27,544 bases of DNA. Source: Gemmatimonadota bacterium (GTDB lineage: Bacteria > Latescibacterota > UBA2968 > UBA8231). The notes beneath the pieces were generated by a model that had not been told where the DNA came from, did no database searches, and saw nothing but the letters and a program-made list of their open reading frames with translations. Location: contig PATE01000106.1 in the NCBI GenBank assembly GCA_002712305.1, forward strand, positions 1-27,544, written 5' to 3'. A program made the translations under genes and the position numbers. Below, piece by piece: positions 12,999 to 20,304 of the stretch; the first letter of the stretch is position 1; each line of letters begins with the position of its first letter.

Positions 12999-14143
12999 GC
13001 CAACCCGCCTGACTGTCGCAGTTCGGAAGAGCTGATATCCACACGGAAGCTTGCTTCCGGAATTCCGACGAAAAGGGGTCGGTGTCGGGAGGAGATCTCC
13101 ATGGATTCCAGCCCCCTATAGCTTCCCTGCCAGACTCGACCCGCAACGAAAAAGCGCGATCCACCCTCTAGTAGCTCATCCAACGCCAGCTCCATCTTTT
13201 GTACCGATCCGTAGTAACGCGGCTCGATCACACGCTGTGCTGTGTCATAACCGATGGCGAAATCGCAACCGGGAAACAAGCGGGCTTTGCCATCGAAGGT
13301 GGGCTCGCCTGTGACGATCAGACCCAGTTCGTGTTCACGTACACTCTCCCACCTCATCCACACCTCGTCGTAGCCCAAGGGTGGTTTATCTACGTTCTGC
13401 ACTGACAGTTCCAGGATCGGCTCGCGCCCACTGAGATGACCTGCCGCCGAAGCCAGTCCGAGGTGTCCCGCATGGATTGGATTGAAGGAACCGGCCACGA
13501 GCAGCCGCTCATGCCGACTCGGTTCGGCCGTGGCCGACTCCCCATTCCATTCGATCGCCGGCACCCGTCCCGCGAGCAGATCCTCAAGTGGCAGGTCGAC
13601 GGGTATCTGCGAATCGGTGATCGACACCCACTCGGGGCACGGATCGTCGACGCGCCGGGTTTCGAAGGCGGCGGCGAGCAGATCGACCAGCGCGAGACTG
13701 AGCGCTCGTTCTTGTTGTTGCCGGTCGACGGCGTCTTTGTCGAAGGCGACCTGGCGAAGGTGGTATCGCTCGTTCGCCCTTACAACCAAAGATGCACGGT
13801 CTGCACCACGACGTTGCCGCGACGTGGTCAGTGCCGCCGTCACGCCGACGCCCGCCGCATCCGATCGGCTCGTGTGCCGGCCCGCGCGTTGGCAGGCGAC
13901 CAGGGCCATGCGTCGCGCGGTCTCAGGGTTGGTCGGATGGGGTCCCTCTTGCTCGAGATACTCTGCGAGGGCCGCTTCGTGGTAAGGAATCTGTGCATCG
14001 GTGATGGACCGCGAGGCACCGGGATGACCCAAGAGCCAATTCAGGGCCAGTGACCCGCCACCGGTCACCGCCAACGCGACGGGACGCTGGGTGGCCTGGA
14101 TCGCCTCAATGACCTCTCTCAATCCGCTGTGCGAACCACTCAC
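12995..14143 (-). CDS. CinA-like domain fused to NadD-like nucleotidyltransferase
   Basis: A 382-residue protein if read from GTG 14143, which overlaps the transporter's stop by 4 nt. The frame is open to 14461 but that part is a shadow of the transporter gene. Residues 1-165 resemble the CinA C-terminal (NMN deamidase/PncC) fold: VTGGGS at 26-31, PGASRSITDAQIPY, an ETARRMA helix, and GVGVTAAL. Residues about 210-382 are a nucleotidylyltransferase of the HxGH superfamily: VAGSFNPIHAGH with His224 and His227, and a C-terminal ISSSELR matching the ISSxxR motif of NadD-type enzymes. The canonical PncC Ser and Lys catalytic residues seem replaced, so the first domain may not be a deamidase. Similar two-domain proteins occur, from memory, in plants and some bacteria. 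A role in pyridine nucleotide metabolism is inferred. Confidence 0.8.
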   Translation of the reverse strand: MSGSHSGLREVIEAIQATQRPVALAVTGGGSLALNWLLGHPGASRSITDAQIPYHEAALAEYLEQEGPHPTNPETARRMALVACQRAGRHTSRSDAAGVGVTAALTTSRQRRGADRASLVVRANERYHLRQVAFDKDAVDRQQQERALSLALVDLLAAAFETRRVDDPCPEWVSITDSQIPVDLPLEDLLAGRVPAIEWNGESATAEPSRHERLLVAGSFNPIHAGHLGLASAAGHLSGREPILELSVQNVDKPPLGYDEVWMRWESVREHELGLIVTGEPTFDGKARLFPGCDFAIGYDTAQRVIEPRYYGSVQKMELALDELLEGGSRFFVAGRVWQGSYRGLESMEISSRHRPLFVGIPEASFRVDISSSELRQSGGLA

Positions 14144-15567
14144 AGGGCGCCCACGAAATCGAACACACCACGAATGCCCCACCCAGTGAGAAACAGACCA
14201 CTGGCGATGTTCAGCACGAGTAGCAGCTTGCCCATCCTCAACTGTGGAGGAAGGAAACGACGATCGGTCCACACCATGAGTAGACACCACAAACCGCATG
14301 TGAGAACCCCCCCAAAGATCGCCGCCGGCGTGACGATCTGCACGGGATTGCCGCCCAACCACATGATGAGCACCCCACCGATGCCGCAGTAGCACACAAC
14401 CCAGGGCCGCAGTTGAGAAATCGACATCTCTCGAACGCGGGCAACGACCGGGCGGAGACACTCATGGGTCGTGCGCACATACAATTCGTAGGCACCCATG
14501 ATGGTTCCGAAGAAGGCCGTGAACACACCCATCTGATACACGTAAAGCAACTTGGGGTGCATGTTGGTGAGAAAATCCGCCTGCACTGAAAGCAGCTGCA
14601 GACCAGAGGGAACGATATGGCTTGGGTGCAGGAGCGTCGCCCCGAGAATCATGAAGGCCATGGTGAACAACACAACACAGGCGAAGGACCCGACCGAATC
14701 TGCAAGAGGTGCTCTCAACCAGCGGCGCCCCCGTTCGAGATTCTCGTCGTCTTCGGCGATCGGCACAGGGGCCGTCGCCATGGTCGACGAAGAGTCTGCC
14801 ATCAAACCCCATCGTTTCTCACGAAGCAGACCGATATAGCCAAAATAGTCCTGACTGCCTCCGCCGATCGCGCCCAGATAGACACCCATCTCGATCCACG
14901 CCGAGCGAGCCGCCACCACGGGATACTTGTCGGCAACCCAGGCGGGATAGTGCGGAACCACAGGTACTACACTGCCGTGAACAACGGCAAGCCAGTCAGG
15001 TTGAGAGGCGAAGGTCGCTGCCAGGATCAGGCACAGGAGAACTCCTACGATGATAGTCTGCATCCGCTCCAGGGCTCCGTAACTCTGCACCATCGTCAGC
15101 GTAATCGCGGCCAGGACAAAGAGTGTCCCCCACAAACGGGCATCTCCCCAGACCTCGACGTCTTCCAGGCCACCGATCCACACGACCAACCCACCCAGCA
15201 TCTTGGGAAGGCCAGAAAGCCAGAGCGGAAAACAGGCGATGGTCAGAACGGCCAGGACCCAGACGGCCCATCCGGACGGCCCAGGCAACAGGCGCCATCG
15301 CTCCATGGGGTGTTCCCCCGTAAGCGTGATGAACCGCGCAGCACTGTAGACCTGCACGAATTTCATCACACCGCCGCCGATGAAACACCACAGCAGAGCT
15401 GTGCCGAATATCGCCCCTCCTCGCGACGCGAAGACCGTCTCGCCACTGCCGATCGTCACCGAGGCGATGATCGCCCCGGGTCCAAAGAAGCGCAGCAGTG
15501 GGAGTAGACCTCCGCCGGCCAACGAACGGGGAAGCTCTGGAAAGCGACGGAGTGGGGTATCAGTCAT
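14140..15567 (-). CDS. Nramp-superfamily transporter lacking the canonical metal motif
   Basis: A 475-residue polytopic protein with about eleven hydrophobic segments. The first membrane segment has GPGAIIASVTIGSGETVFASRGGAIFG, which aligns with the start of Nramp transporters. The Mn/Fe-binding DPGN of TM1 is replaced by a TIGSGE sequence. The TM6-equivalent region reads AIGGGSQDYFGYIGLL where Nramp has the MPH metal-binding motif. It is therefore a divergent member, and its substrate (metal ion or otherwise) should not be assumed. It is the first gene of the minus-strand run and is divergent from galU. The ATG is preceded by GAGGTG at about 11 nt. Confidence 0.82.
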   Translation of the reverse strand: MTDTPLRRFPELPRSLAGGGLLPLLRFFGPGAIIASVTIGSGETVFASRGGAIFGTALLWCFIGGGVMKFVQVYSAARFITLTGEHPMERWRLLPGPSGWAVWVLAVLTIACFPLWLSGLPKMLGGLVVWIGGLEDVEVWGDARLWGTLFVLAAITLTMVQSYGALERMQTIIVGVLLCLILAATFASQPDWLAVVHGSVVPVVPHYPAWVADKYPVVAARSAWIEMGVYLGAIGGGSQDYFGYIGLLREKRWGLMADSSSTMATAPVPIAEDDENLERGRRWLRAPLADSVGSFACVVLFTMAFMILGATLLHPSHIVPSGLQLLSVQADFLTNMHPKLLYVYQMGVFTAFFGTIMGAYELYVRTTHECLRPVVARVREMSISQLRPWVVCYCGIGGVLIMWLGGNPVQIVTPAAIFGGVLTCGLWCLLMVWTDRRFLPPQLRMGKLLLVLNIASGLFLTGWGIRGVFDFVGAL

Positions 15568-15623
15568 GGGCGGCAGGTCACCTCAAGGTCGATAGCGGGG
15601 TGGCGGATACGGATGGGCATCAA

Positions 15624-15653
15624 ACGGTAGCCGTGTCTCGGCGCTGCTGTCAA
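15624..15653 (-). promoter_or_regulatory. Candidate promoter for the transporter operon
   Basis: On the minus strand TTGACA (15648-15653) is followed after 18 nt by TACCGT (15624-15629), giving a leader of about 50 nt before ATG 15567. The -35 is perfect and the -10 is poor, so this is a candidate only. Confidence 0.35.
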
Positions 15654-15730
15654 TCGACCGACACCGCATGAGACAGGGTGCGTCACGTGAGTTCGGAATT
15701 GAGATCACCGAGCGCTCTACGCCCTTCATC

Positions 15731-15776
15731 GACCGTTGACCCCACAGACCGTTGTCCCAGAGACAGTTGACCTATG
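15731..15776 (+). repeat. Three tandem degenerate 15-16-nt direct repeats upstream of galU
   Basis: Copies begin at 15731 (GACCGTTGACCCCACA), 15747 (GACCGTTGTCCCAGA) and 15762 (GACAGTTGACCTATG). The shared core is GACnGTTGwCC with a period of 16 then 15 nt. The third copy contains the predicted -35 hexamer of galU, so the array may be an operator or activator site. Confidence 0.6.
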
Positions 15777-15795
15777 TCGAGGTCAAATCCATATT
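15767..15795 (+). promoter_or_regulatory. Candidate galU promoter giving a leaderless transcript
   Basis: TTGACC (15767-15772), a 17-nt spacer, then CATATT (15790-15795). The expected start falls on or next to the galU ATG at 15802, and no ribosome binding site is visible at a normal distance from that ATG. An inverted repeat TTGACC-N8-GGTCAA (15767-15786) overlaps the -35 and spacer. Confidence 0.45.
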
Positions 15796-15801
15796 GGCCG
15801 C

Positions 15802-16731
15802 ATGCCTATAGACAAAGCCGTGATTCCCGTGGCAGGCCTCGGAACAAGGCTGCTGCCGACGACGAAAGCCGTACCCAAGGAGATGTTACCCGCGGGGCGA
15901 TTGCCGATCATCCACCATGTGGTGGAAGAACTGATCGCCGCCGGCATCCGTCGAATTCTCTTCGTGTCGAGTCGGAGCAAAGTCGCCATCGAGAACCACT
16001 TCGACGACTATTCTCAGTTGCTGATGGCCCTCGAACTCGACGGCCGAGACGCTCGAGAGGTAGTCCGTTTCGACTATCGACAACGCGGGATCGAATTCTT
16101 CTTCACAAGACAACAAGTACCTCTCGGGGGCACCAAGCCACTTGGCACAGGAGACGCTGTGGCCGCCGCCGAGAGCTTCGTCGGCGACAGCGATTTCGTC
16201 GTCGCTTTCGGAGACAGCATTATCCATGGCGGTGAAGAGCCGTCGTTGCTGCAGCGGATGGTCGCTTCCCACGATCACCACGACGCGGCCTGCACGATCG
16301 GCGCCTGGAATGTCAGTCCTGACCAGGTCTCCAACTACGGGATCCTTGTGCCGCGTGAGCAAGAGGCTGCCGAGGCGGACTGTCGCTTACAGGATGTCAT
16401 CGAGAAACCAGCAGCCGGTGTAACCAGCAGCCGTCTCGCGATCAGTGCTCGGTATGTCTTTAGGGCCGAGATCTTCGCCCAGATCCGGGCCGTTGCCCCG
16501 GCACAGAACGGTGAGATCTATCTGACCGATGCGATCCGGCGACTGATCGAGAATGGCCGTGAGGTCCGCGCAGTTCGGGTCGGCGAAGGAGAGCAACGGT
16601 ATGACATCGGCAACCACAGAGCGTATTTCCGCACGTTCGTGGATTTCGCTCTCGAAGACCCGGAATGGGGCCCAGATCTGATGGACTATTTGCGGGAGCG
16701 GATCAAGGCCGAGGATGTTGACAGTCCGTAG
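15802..16731 (+). CDS. galU: UTP--glucose-1-phosphate uridylyltransferase
   Basis: A 309-residue sugar nucleotidyltransferase making UDP-glucose from glucose-1-phosphate and UTP, a precursor for envelope polysaccharides. The N-terminal nucleotide-binding signature AGLGTRLLPTTKAVPKEMLP is diagnostic, followed by HHVVEELIAAGI, a metal-binding FGDS segment, EKP at about 203-205, and YDIGNHRAYFRTFVDFAL near the C-terminus. The usual GLGHAV of GalU appears as GTGDAV with a short insertion before it, so a different sugar phosphate remains possible. The frame is open upstream to 15736, but homology starts at ATG 15802, which lacks a nearby ribosome binding site. It is divergent from the transporter operon. 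Confidence 0.88.
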   Translation: MPIDKAVIPVAGLGTRLLPTTKAVPKEMLPAGRLPIIHHVVEELIAAGIRRILFVSSRSKVAIENHFDDYSQLLMALELDGRDAREVVRFDYRQRGIEFFFTRQQVPLGGTKPLGTGDAVAAAESFVGDSDFVVAFGDSIIHGGEEPSLLQRMVASHDHHDAACTIGAWNVSPDQVSNYGILVPREQEAAEADCRLQDVIEKPAAGVTSSRLAISARYVFRAEIFAQIRAVAPAQNGEIYLTDAIRRLIENGREVRAVRVGEGEQRYDIGNHRAYFRTFVDFALEDPEWGPDLMDYLRERIKAEDVDSP

Positions 16732-16794
16732 GCCGCCTCTATCTTACCGGGCTGATTAACACGGAAATACGTCGATTTTCTGCATTGCTCGTAC

Positions 16795-16812
16795 GTTGAC
16801 GTTAACGTCAAC
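16795..16812 (+). promoter_or_regulatory. Perfect 18-bp palindrome upstream of the nitrite/sulfite reductase
   Basis: GTTGACGTTAACGTCAAC is an exact inverted repeat, centred about 52 nt before the ATG at 16856. It resembles a dimeric regulator's operator. The TTGAC-N6-GTCAA layout has the arm spacing of a CRP-type site rather than the N4 spacing of FNR/NNR boxes. The regulator is unknown. Confidence 0.6.
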
Positions 16813-16855
16813 CCGTGCTGCGGTCCAACAACTCTACTGTGATGGAAGACGCCCC

Positions 16856-19117
16856 ATGAGCGGCTTGACCTGGAAGGACGAACTCGGTGACCGCATCCCG
16901 GAGGACTTGGGACGCGAGATTGATATCTTCGAAACCGAGATCGAGTTGCGATCGCAAGACAAACTCGACGAGACCTTGTTCGCCGAAACACGACTGCGTC
17001 GTGGGGTATATGGTCAGCGCTACGACAACGGTCAGCGCTTCGATGGTACCGAGACACAGCAACTGGCCTATCCGGAAGCCCTGACCAAGGGGCCGAATAC
17101 GATGTGGCATGCTCCTGGCATGCAGCGCATCAAGATTCCATTTGGCGGCCTGAGTGTAGAGCAGATGGAAGTGTTGGCCGACCTCGGTGAGGAGGTCTCC
17201 GACAGTATCCTGCACGTGACCACACGTCAGGACATTCAGTTGCACTACGTCCACATCGAAGACACGCCAGATATGATGCGTCGCCTTGCCGCCGTCGGTA
17301 TCACGACCCGTGAAGCCTGCGGCAATTCGGTACGCAATGTCACGGCTTGCCCCCTGGCTGGGGTGTGCAACACGGAATCCTTCGATGTCACCCCCTACTC
17401 TCGTGCTCTGGCCAGATTTCTGTTGGGTCACGAGGACATGCAGGACTTCGGCCGCAAGTTCAAGATCGCGTTCTCCGGATGCCGCCACGAGGCATGTGGA
17501 CTGACCAACATGCACGACCTGGGTGCCCTTGGGGTCACGCGGATGGTCGATGGTGTCGAGAAACGCGGCTTTGAGGTCTGGGTCGGCGGCGGCCTGGGAG
17601 CGGTACCCCATCAGGCAAAACTCTTCGATGAGTTCGTCTCCGAAGAGGAGCTACTGCCGCTGGCACAAGCGATCGGTCGTGTTTTCGCCCGTCTTGGCGA
17701 GAAGCGCAACCGGGCTCGTGCACGGGTCAAGTTCCTGATCGCCAAGCTCGGAATTGAAGAATTCAAGCGGCTTGTATTGGAAGAGCGCCAGCAATTGCCC
17801 CACGATGACCGCTGGACCTCCTATCTCGATGATCTTGACGAGACCGATGAGGAACCTCTCAAGCCCGGCCAGGCCCTCAATGGCGCCGACCAGCCAGAGG
17901 GCTTCGAGGCGTGGCATGAGACCAACGTGTACCGGCAGCGACAGACGGGCCACGTGGTGGTAACCGTCTATCTGCCCCTCGGTGATCTGACGTCCAATCA
18001 AATGCGCTCGCTGGCCAGCATTTCCCAGCGATACGTGAAGGATACGGTCCGCCTCACGGTGGAGCAGAATGTCGTCCTTCGCTGGATCAGTGAGGCCGAC
18101 CTACCCGCTCTCTACAGCGAACTGAAAGCGATCGGTTTGGGTGGCGCTGCGGCAGGCACCATCGTCGACATCACGGCCTGCCCGGGAACTGACACCTGCA
18201 AACTCGGCATCTCCTCCTCTCGCGGCCTCGCCGGAGAGCTGCGTCGTCGCCTTGCCGAGCGTTATCACACGCTGGATGCGGCTGTGCAGGATCTACGGAT
18301 CAAGATCAGCGGATGCTTCAATTCGTGCGGCCAGCACCATGCGGCGGACATTGGATTCTACGGGATCTCGCGCAAGATCAACGGTCTGACGGTCCCTCAC
18401 TTCCAGGTCATCCTTGGTGGTCGGTGGAAGGACAACGCGGGCTCCTTCGGCCTGCCCATGGCCGCCGTCCCATCGAAGAACATCCCCGCCGTGGTCGAGC
18501 GGCTGGCGGAGAGATTCATCGGCGAACGCCAACAGGCAGAGAATTTCCAGGACTATATCGGCCGCATCGGAAAACGCGAGGTCAAAGCGATTCTCGATGA
18601 TCTGGCCCAGGTTCCCACCTATGAAGAAGACCCGTCCTTCTATCGCGACTGGGGTGATGTGCGCGAATACACAATCGACGACATGGGTAAGGGCGAGTGT
18701 GCCGGCGAAGTGGTACCGCTTGCGCAGTTTGAACTAACCGCCGCTGAACGCGAGGCCTTCGAGGCGCAGATTCTGCTGGATGAGGGTGATGCGGGTGTCG
18801 CGTACAGCATCGCATGCGGCGCCATGGTTCAAGCTGCGCGTGCCCTTGTGCGAACACAGTTCCTTGATGTCGGCGACGATGCGGAACGGATCATCGAAGA
18901 ATTCCGTACTCGTTTCGTCGACACCGAACTCTTCTTCGATCCCTTTGCGAAAGACAAATTCGCCAGGTATCTGTTCCGCAATCACGAAGAACCCCTGACA
19001 AACCCCAGTGCTGAGGACGCGCACCGCACGATCGAAGAGGCACAACTCTTCATCGAGGGGGCCTTCGCCTGTTATGGTCGTATCTCGGACGCCGAAGGCA
19101 CATTGGCGGGCAGTTGA
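16856..19117 (+). CDS. Siroheme [4Fe-4S] nitrite/sulfite reductase with C-terminal helical domain
   Basis: A 753-residue assimilatory-type nitrite or sulfite reductase (six-electron reduction, probably ferredoxin-dependent). Two ferredoxin-like/NIR_SIR repeats are present. The first (about 40-330) has LRRGVYGQR, HVTTRQDIQLH and TACPLAGVC. The second (about 355-600) has TVEQNVVLRW and the siroheme-[4Fe-4S] quartet C442, C448, C487, C491. Unusually, the first repeat also carries four cysteines (C165, C171, C209, C214). Residues about 625-745 form an extra helical domain of HEPN-like appearance. I chose ATG 16856 because GGAAG lies upstream and the longer open frame begins inside the palindrome. 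Sulfite versus nitrite specificity cannot be decided by eye. A 7Fe ferredoxin two genes downstream is a plausible electron donor. Confidence 0.9.
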   Translation: MSGLTWKDELGDRIPEDLGREIDIFETEIELRSQDKLDETLFAETRLRRGVYGQRYDNGQRFDGTETQQLAYPEALTKGPNTMWHAPGMQRIKIPFGGLSVEQMEVLADLGEEVSDSILHVTTRQDIQLHYVHIEDTPDMMRRLAAVGITTREACGNSVRNVTACPLAGVCNTESFDVTPYSRALARFLLGHEDMQDFGRKFKIAFSGCRHEACGLTNMHDLGALGVTRMVDGVEKRGFEVWVGGGLGAVPHQAKLFDEFVSEEELLPLAQAIGRVFARLGEKRNRARARVKFLIAKLGIEEFKRLVLEERQQLPHDDRWTSYLDDLDETDEEPLKPGQALNGADQPEGFEAWHETNVYRQRQTGHVVVTVYLPLGDLTSNQMRSLASISQRYVKDTVRLTVEQNVVLRWISEADLPALYSELKAIGLGGAAAGTIVDITACPGTDTCKLGISSSRGLAGELRRRLAERYHTLDAAVQDLRIKISGCFNSCGQHHAADIGFYGISRKINGLTVPHFQVILGGRWKDNAGSFGLPMAAVPSKNIPAVVERLAERFIGERQQAENFQDYIGRIGKREVKAILDDLAQVPTYEEDPSFYRDWGDVREYTIDDMGKGECAGEVVPLAQFELTAAEREAFEAQILLDEGDAGVAYSIACGAMVQAARALVRTQFLDVGDDAERIIEEFRTRFVDTELFFDPFAKDKFARYLFRNHEEPLTNPSAEDAHRTIEEAQLFIEGAFACYGRISDAEGTLAGS

Positions 19118-19182
19118 AACGACGTCAGTCACCAATCGGTGGCTATCACTTGTGAACACGCTTCAAACGAACGATCTGACCC

Positions 19183-19764
19183 ATGCCCAACGATCTGCAG
19201 CGCCTCAATATCAAGTTCTACCTTGAGGATGAGACCAGTGTATCCCCCGAGGAGGTCTTTCGCATCTTCAACCGGTGGATCTCAGAGCCCCGCGATGAGG
19301 TCCTCATCGATGTCGCTGACTACACACACATCCCCAATGGCCCACAGACCCTGCTGGTCGGTCACGAGTCGGACTACAGTCTCGATAACACCGATGGTCG
19401 TATGGGTTTACGCTATGGCCGCAAGCGACCGGTCGACGGCGACGCAAGACAGTGCCTTCGAGCAGCACTGTCGGCGGCCTTGAACGCTTGCCAACGTCTC
19501 GAAGAAGCACCCGAAGTCGAGGGTCGCGCCCAGTTCCGCGGAGCTGAACTGCAGATGTCCGTCTTCGATCGATTGGGCTCTCCGAATTCGGCACAGACTC
19601 TCGAGGCGCTGCGCGAGGACCTTCTGGCTGTCTTGTCTGAGATCTATGGTGAGGCACAGATCAGCCTCACTCGCGACGAGGACGAAAGACAGTGCCTTAC
19701 TGTGCAGATTCAGGCTCAGGGTGACTTCAGTGTGGCCTCGATGCAACAGGCGTTGGCCGCCTGA
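19183..19764 (+). CDS. Conserved hypothetical protein, reductase companion
   Basis: A 193-residue soluble acidic protein. The opening LQRLNIKFYLEDETSVSPEEVFRIFNRWI, the segment DEVLIDVADYTHIPNGPQTLLVGHESDYSLDN and GLRYGRKRPV recall, from memory, a conserved uncharacterised family in cyanobacteria, myxobacteria and others. No catalytic motif or transmembrane segment is evident. It starts 65 nt after the reductase stop, so co-transcription is likely. A link to siroheme reductase function is inferred from position only. The ATG has only a weak ribosome binding site. Confidence 0.75.
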   Translation: MPNDLQRLNIKFYLEDETSVSPEEVFRIFNRWISEPRDEVLIDVADYTHIPNGPQTLLVGHESDYSLDNTDGRMGLRYGRKRPVDGDARQCLRAALSAALNACQRLEEAPEVEGRAQFRGAELQMSVFDRLGSPNSAQTLEALREDLLAVLSEIYGEAQISLTRDEDERQCLTVQIQAQGDFSVASMQQALAA

Positions 19765-19777
19765 CGGGGGTCCGTTC

Positions 19778-19806
19778 TTGACAGTTTTCGAGGGCCTGTC
19801 TATATA
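19778..19806 (+). promoter_or_regulatory. Strong sigma70-type promoter of the ferredoxin gene
   Basis: TTGACA (19778-19783), exactly 17 nt, then TATATA (19801-19806). This is the best promoter match in the window, with a start near 19813 and a leader of about 46 nt before ATG 19859. Confidence 0.75.
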
Positions 19807-19858
19807 GGTTTCCAACAGCAACAGCAGACATTTTTCAGAAGCTTGGGAGAAAAAAAGA

Positions 19859-20113
19859 ATGGCGTACATCATCGCGGAGCCCTGCATCGACGTAAAGGAC
19901 AAGGCTTGTGTCGAAGTCTGTCCCGTTGACTGCATCCATCCTGTTGACGGTGAGGGCGTGAATATGCTCTACATCGATCCGGATGAGTGCATCGATTGCG
20001 GCGCCTGCGAGCCAGAATGCCCTGTGGAGGCCATCTTTGCTGAAGAGGACCTGCCGGAAGAATGGAACAAGTATACCGAGATCAATGCCGCCTACTTCCG
20101 AGACAAGCAATAA
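19859..20113 (+). CDS. fdxA: 7Fe ferredoxin ([3Fe-4S][4Fe-4S])
   Basis: An 84-residue ferredoxin. Cysteines are at 9, 17, 21, 25, 44, 47, 50 and 54. By analogy with Azotobacter ferredoxin I, C9, C17 and C54 would hold a [3Fe-4S] cluster, C21, C44, C47 and C50 a [4Fe-4S] cluster, and C25 would be free. The C-terminal EEDLPEEWNKYTEINAAYF tail is typical of FdxA. GGGAG lies 9 nt before the ATG. It has its own strong promoter and is followed by an intrinsic terminator, so it is probably monocistronic. It may feed electrons to the upstream reductase or accept them from an oxidoreductase elsewhere; the partner is not shown by sequence. Confidence 0.95.
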   Translation: MAYIIAEPCIDVKDKACVEVCPVDCIHPVDGEGVNMLYIDPDECIDCGACEPECPVEAIFAEEDLPEEWNKYTEINAAYFRDKQ

Positions 20114-20151
20114 ACCTCCGCATTCCGCATACGATCTTTAGAACGAAGAAG

Positions 20152-20187
20152 CCGGCGACGACCTCGGGTCATCGCCGGTCTTTTTTT
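20152..20187 (+). terminator. Intrinsic terminator after fdxA
   Basis: A 12-bp stem (20152-20163 with 20167-20178, one mismatch) with loop TCG, followed by TC and seven T. It lies 39 nt after the ferredoxin stop codon. Confidence 0.88.
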
Positions 20188-20205
20188 GCACGATCCTTCA
20201 CCTTC

Positions 20206-20233
20206 TTGACCAGGTTCAGGCGCCCGCTATCTT
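20206..20233 (+). promoter_or_regulatory. Candidate promoter for the E1 dehydrogenase operon
   Basis: TTGACC (20206-20211), a 16-nt spacer, then TATCTT (20228-20233), just after the fdxA terminator and about 70 nt before ATG 20305. The match is moderate. Confidence 0.4.
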
Positions 20234-20304
20234 CAGCCCGCTCCTCAAGGCCAACTGACTTCAACTCAAGTCTGCCCTCATGATGCAGAGCAAAACGACC
20301 ACGG

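Noticed and set aside
14144-14461. N-terminal extension of the CinA-like/nucleotidyltransferase protein
   Set aside because: It is the transporter gene read in another frame; GTG 14143 with a 4-nt overlap fits operon style.
16795-16812. Reading the palindrome as a canonical FNR or NNR box
   Set aside because: The arms fit but the spacing is N6 rather than N4, so assignment to FNR or NNR is not justified.
19441-19700. Near-identical 19-nt words at 19441 and 19681 (gacgmaagacagtgcctt)
   Set aside because: Both encode similar short peptides (DARQCL, DERQCL) within the same gene; too short and isolated to call a functional repeat.
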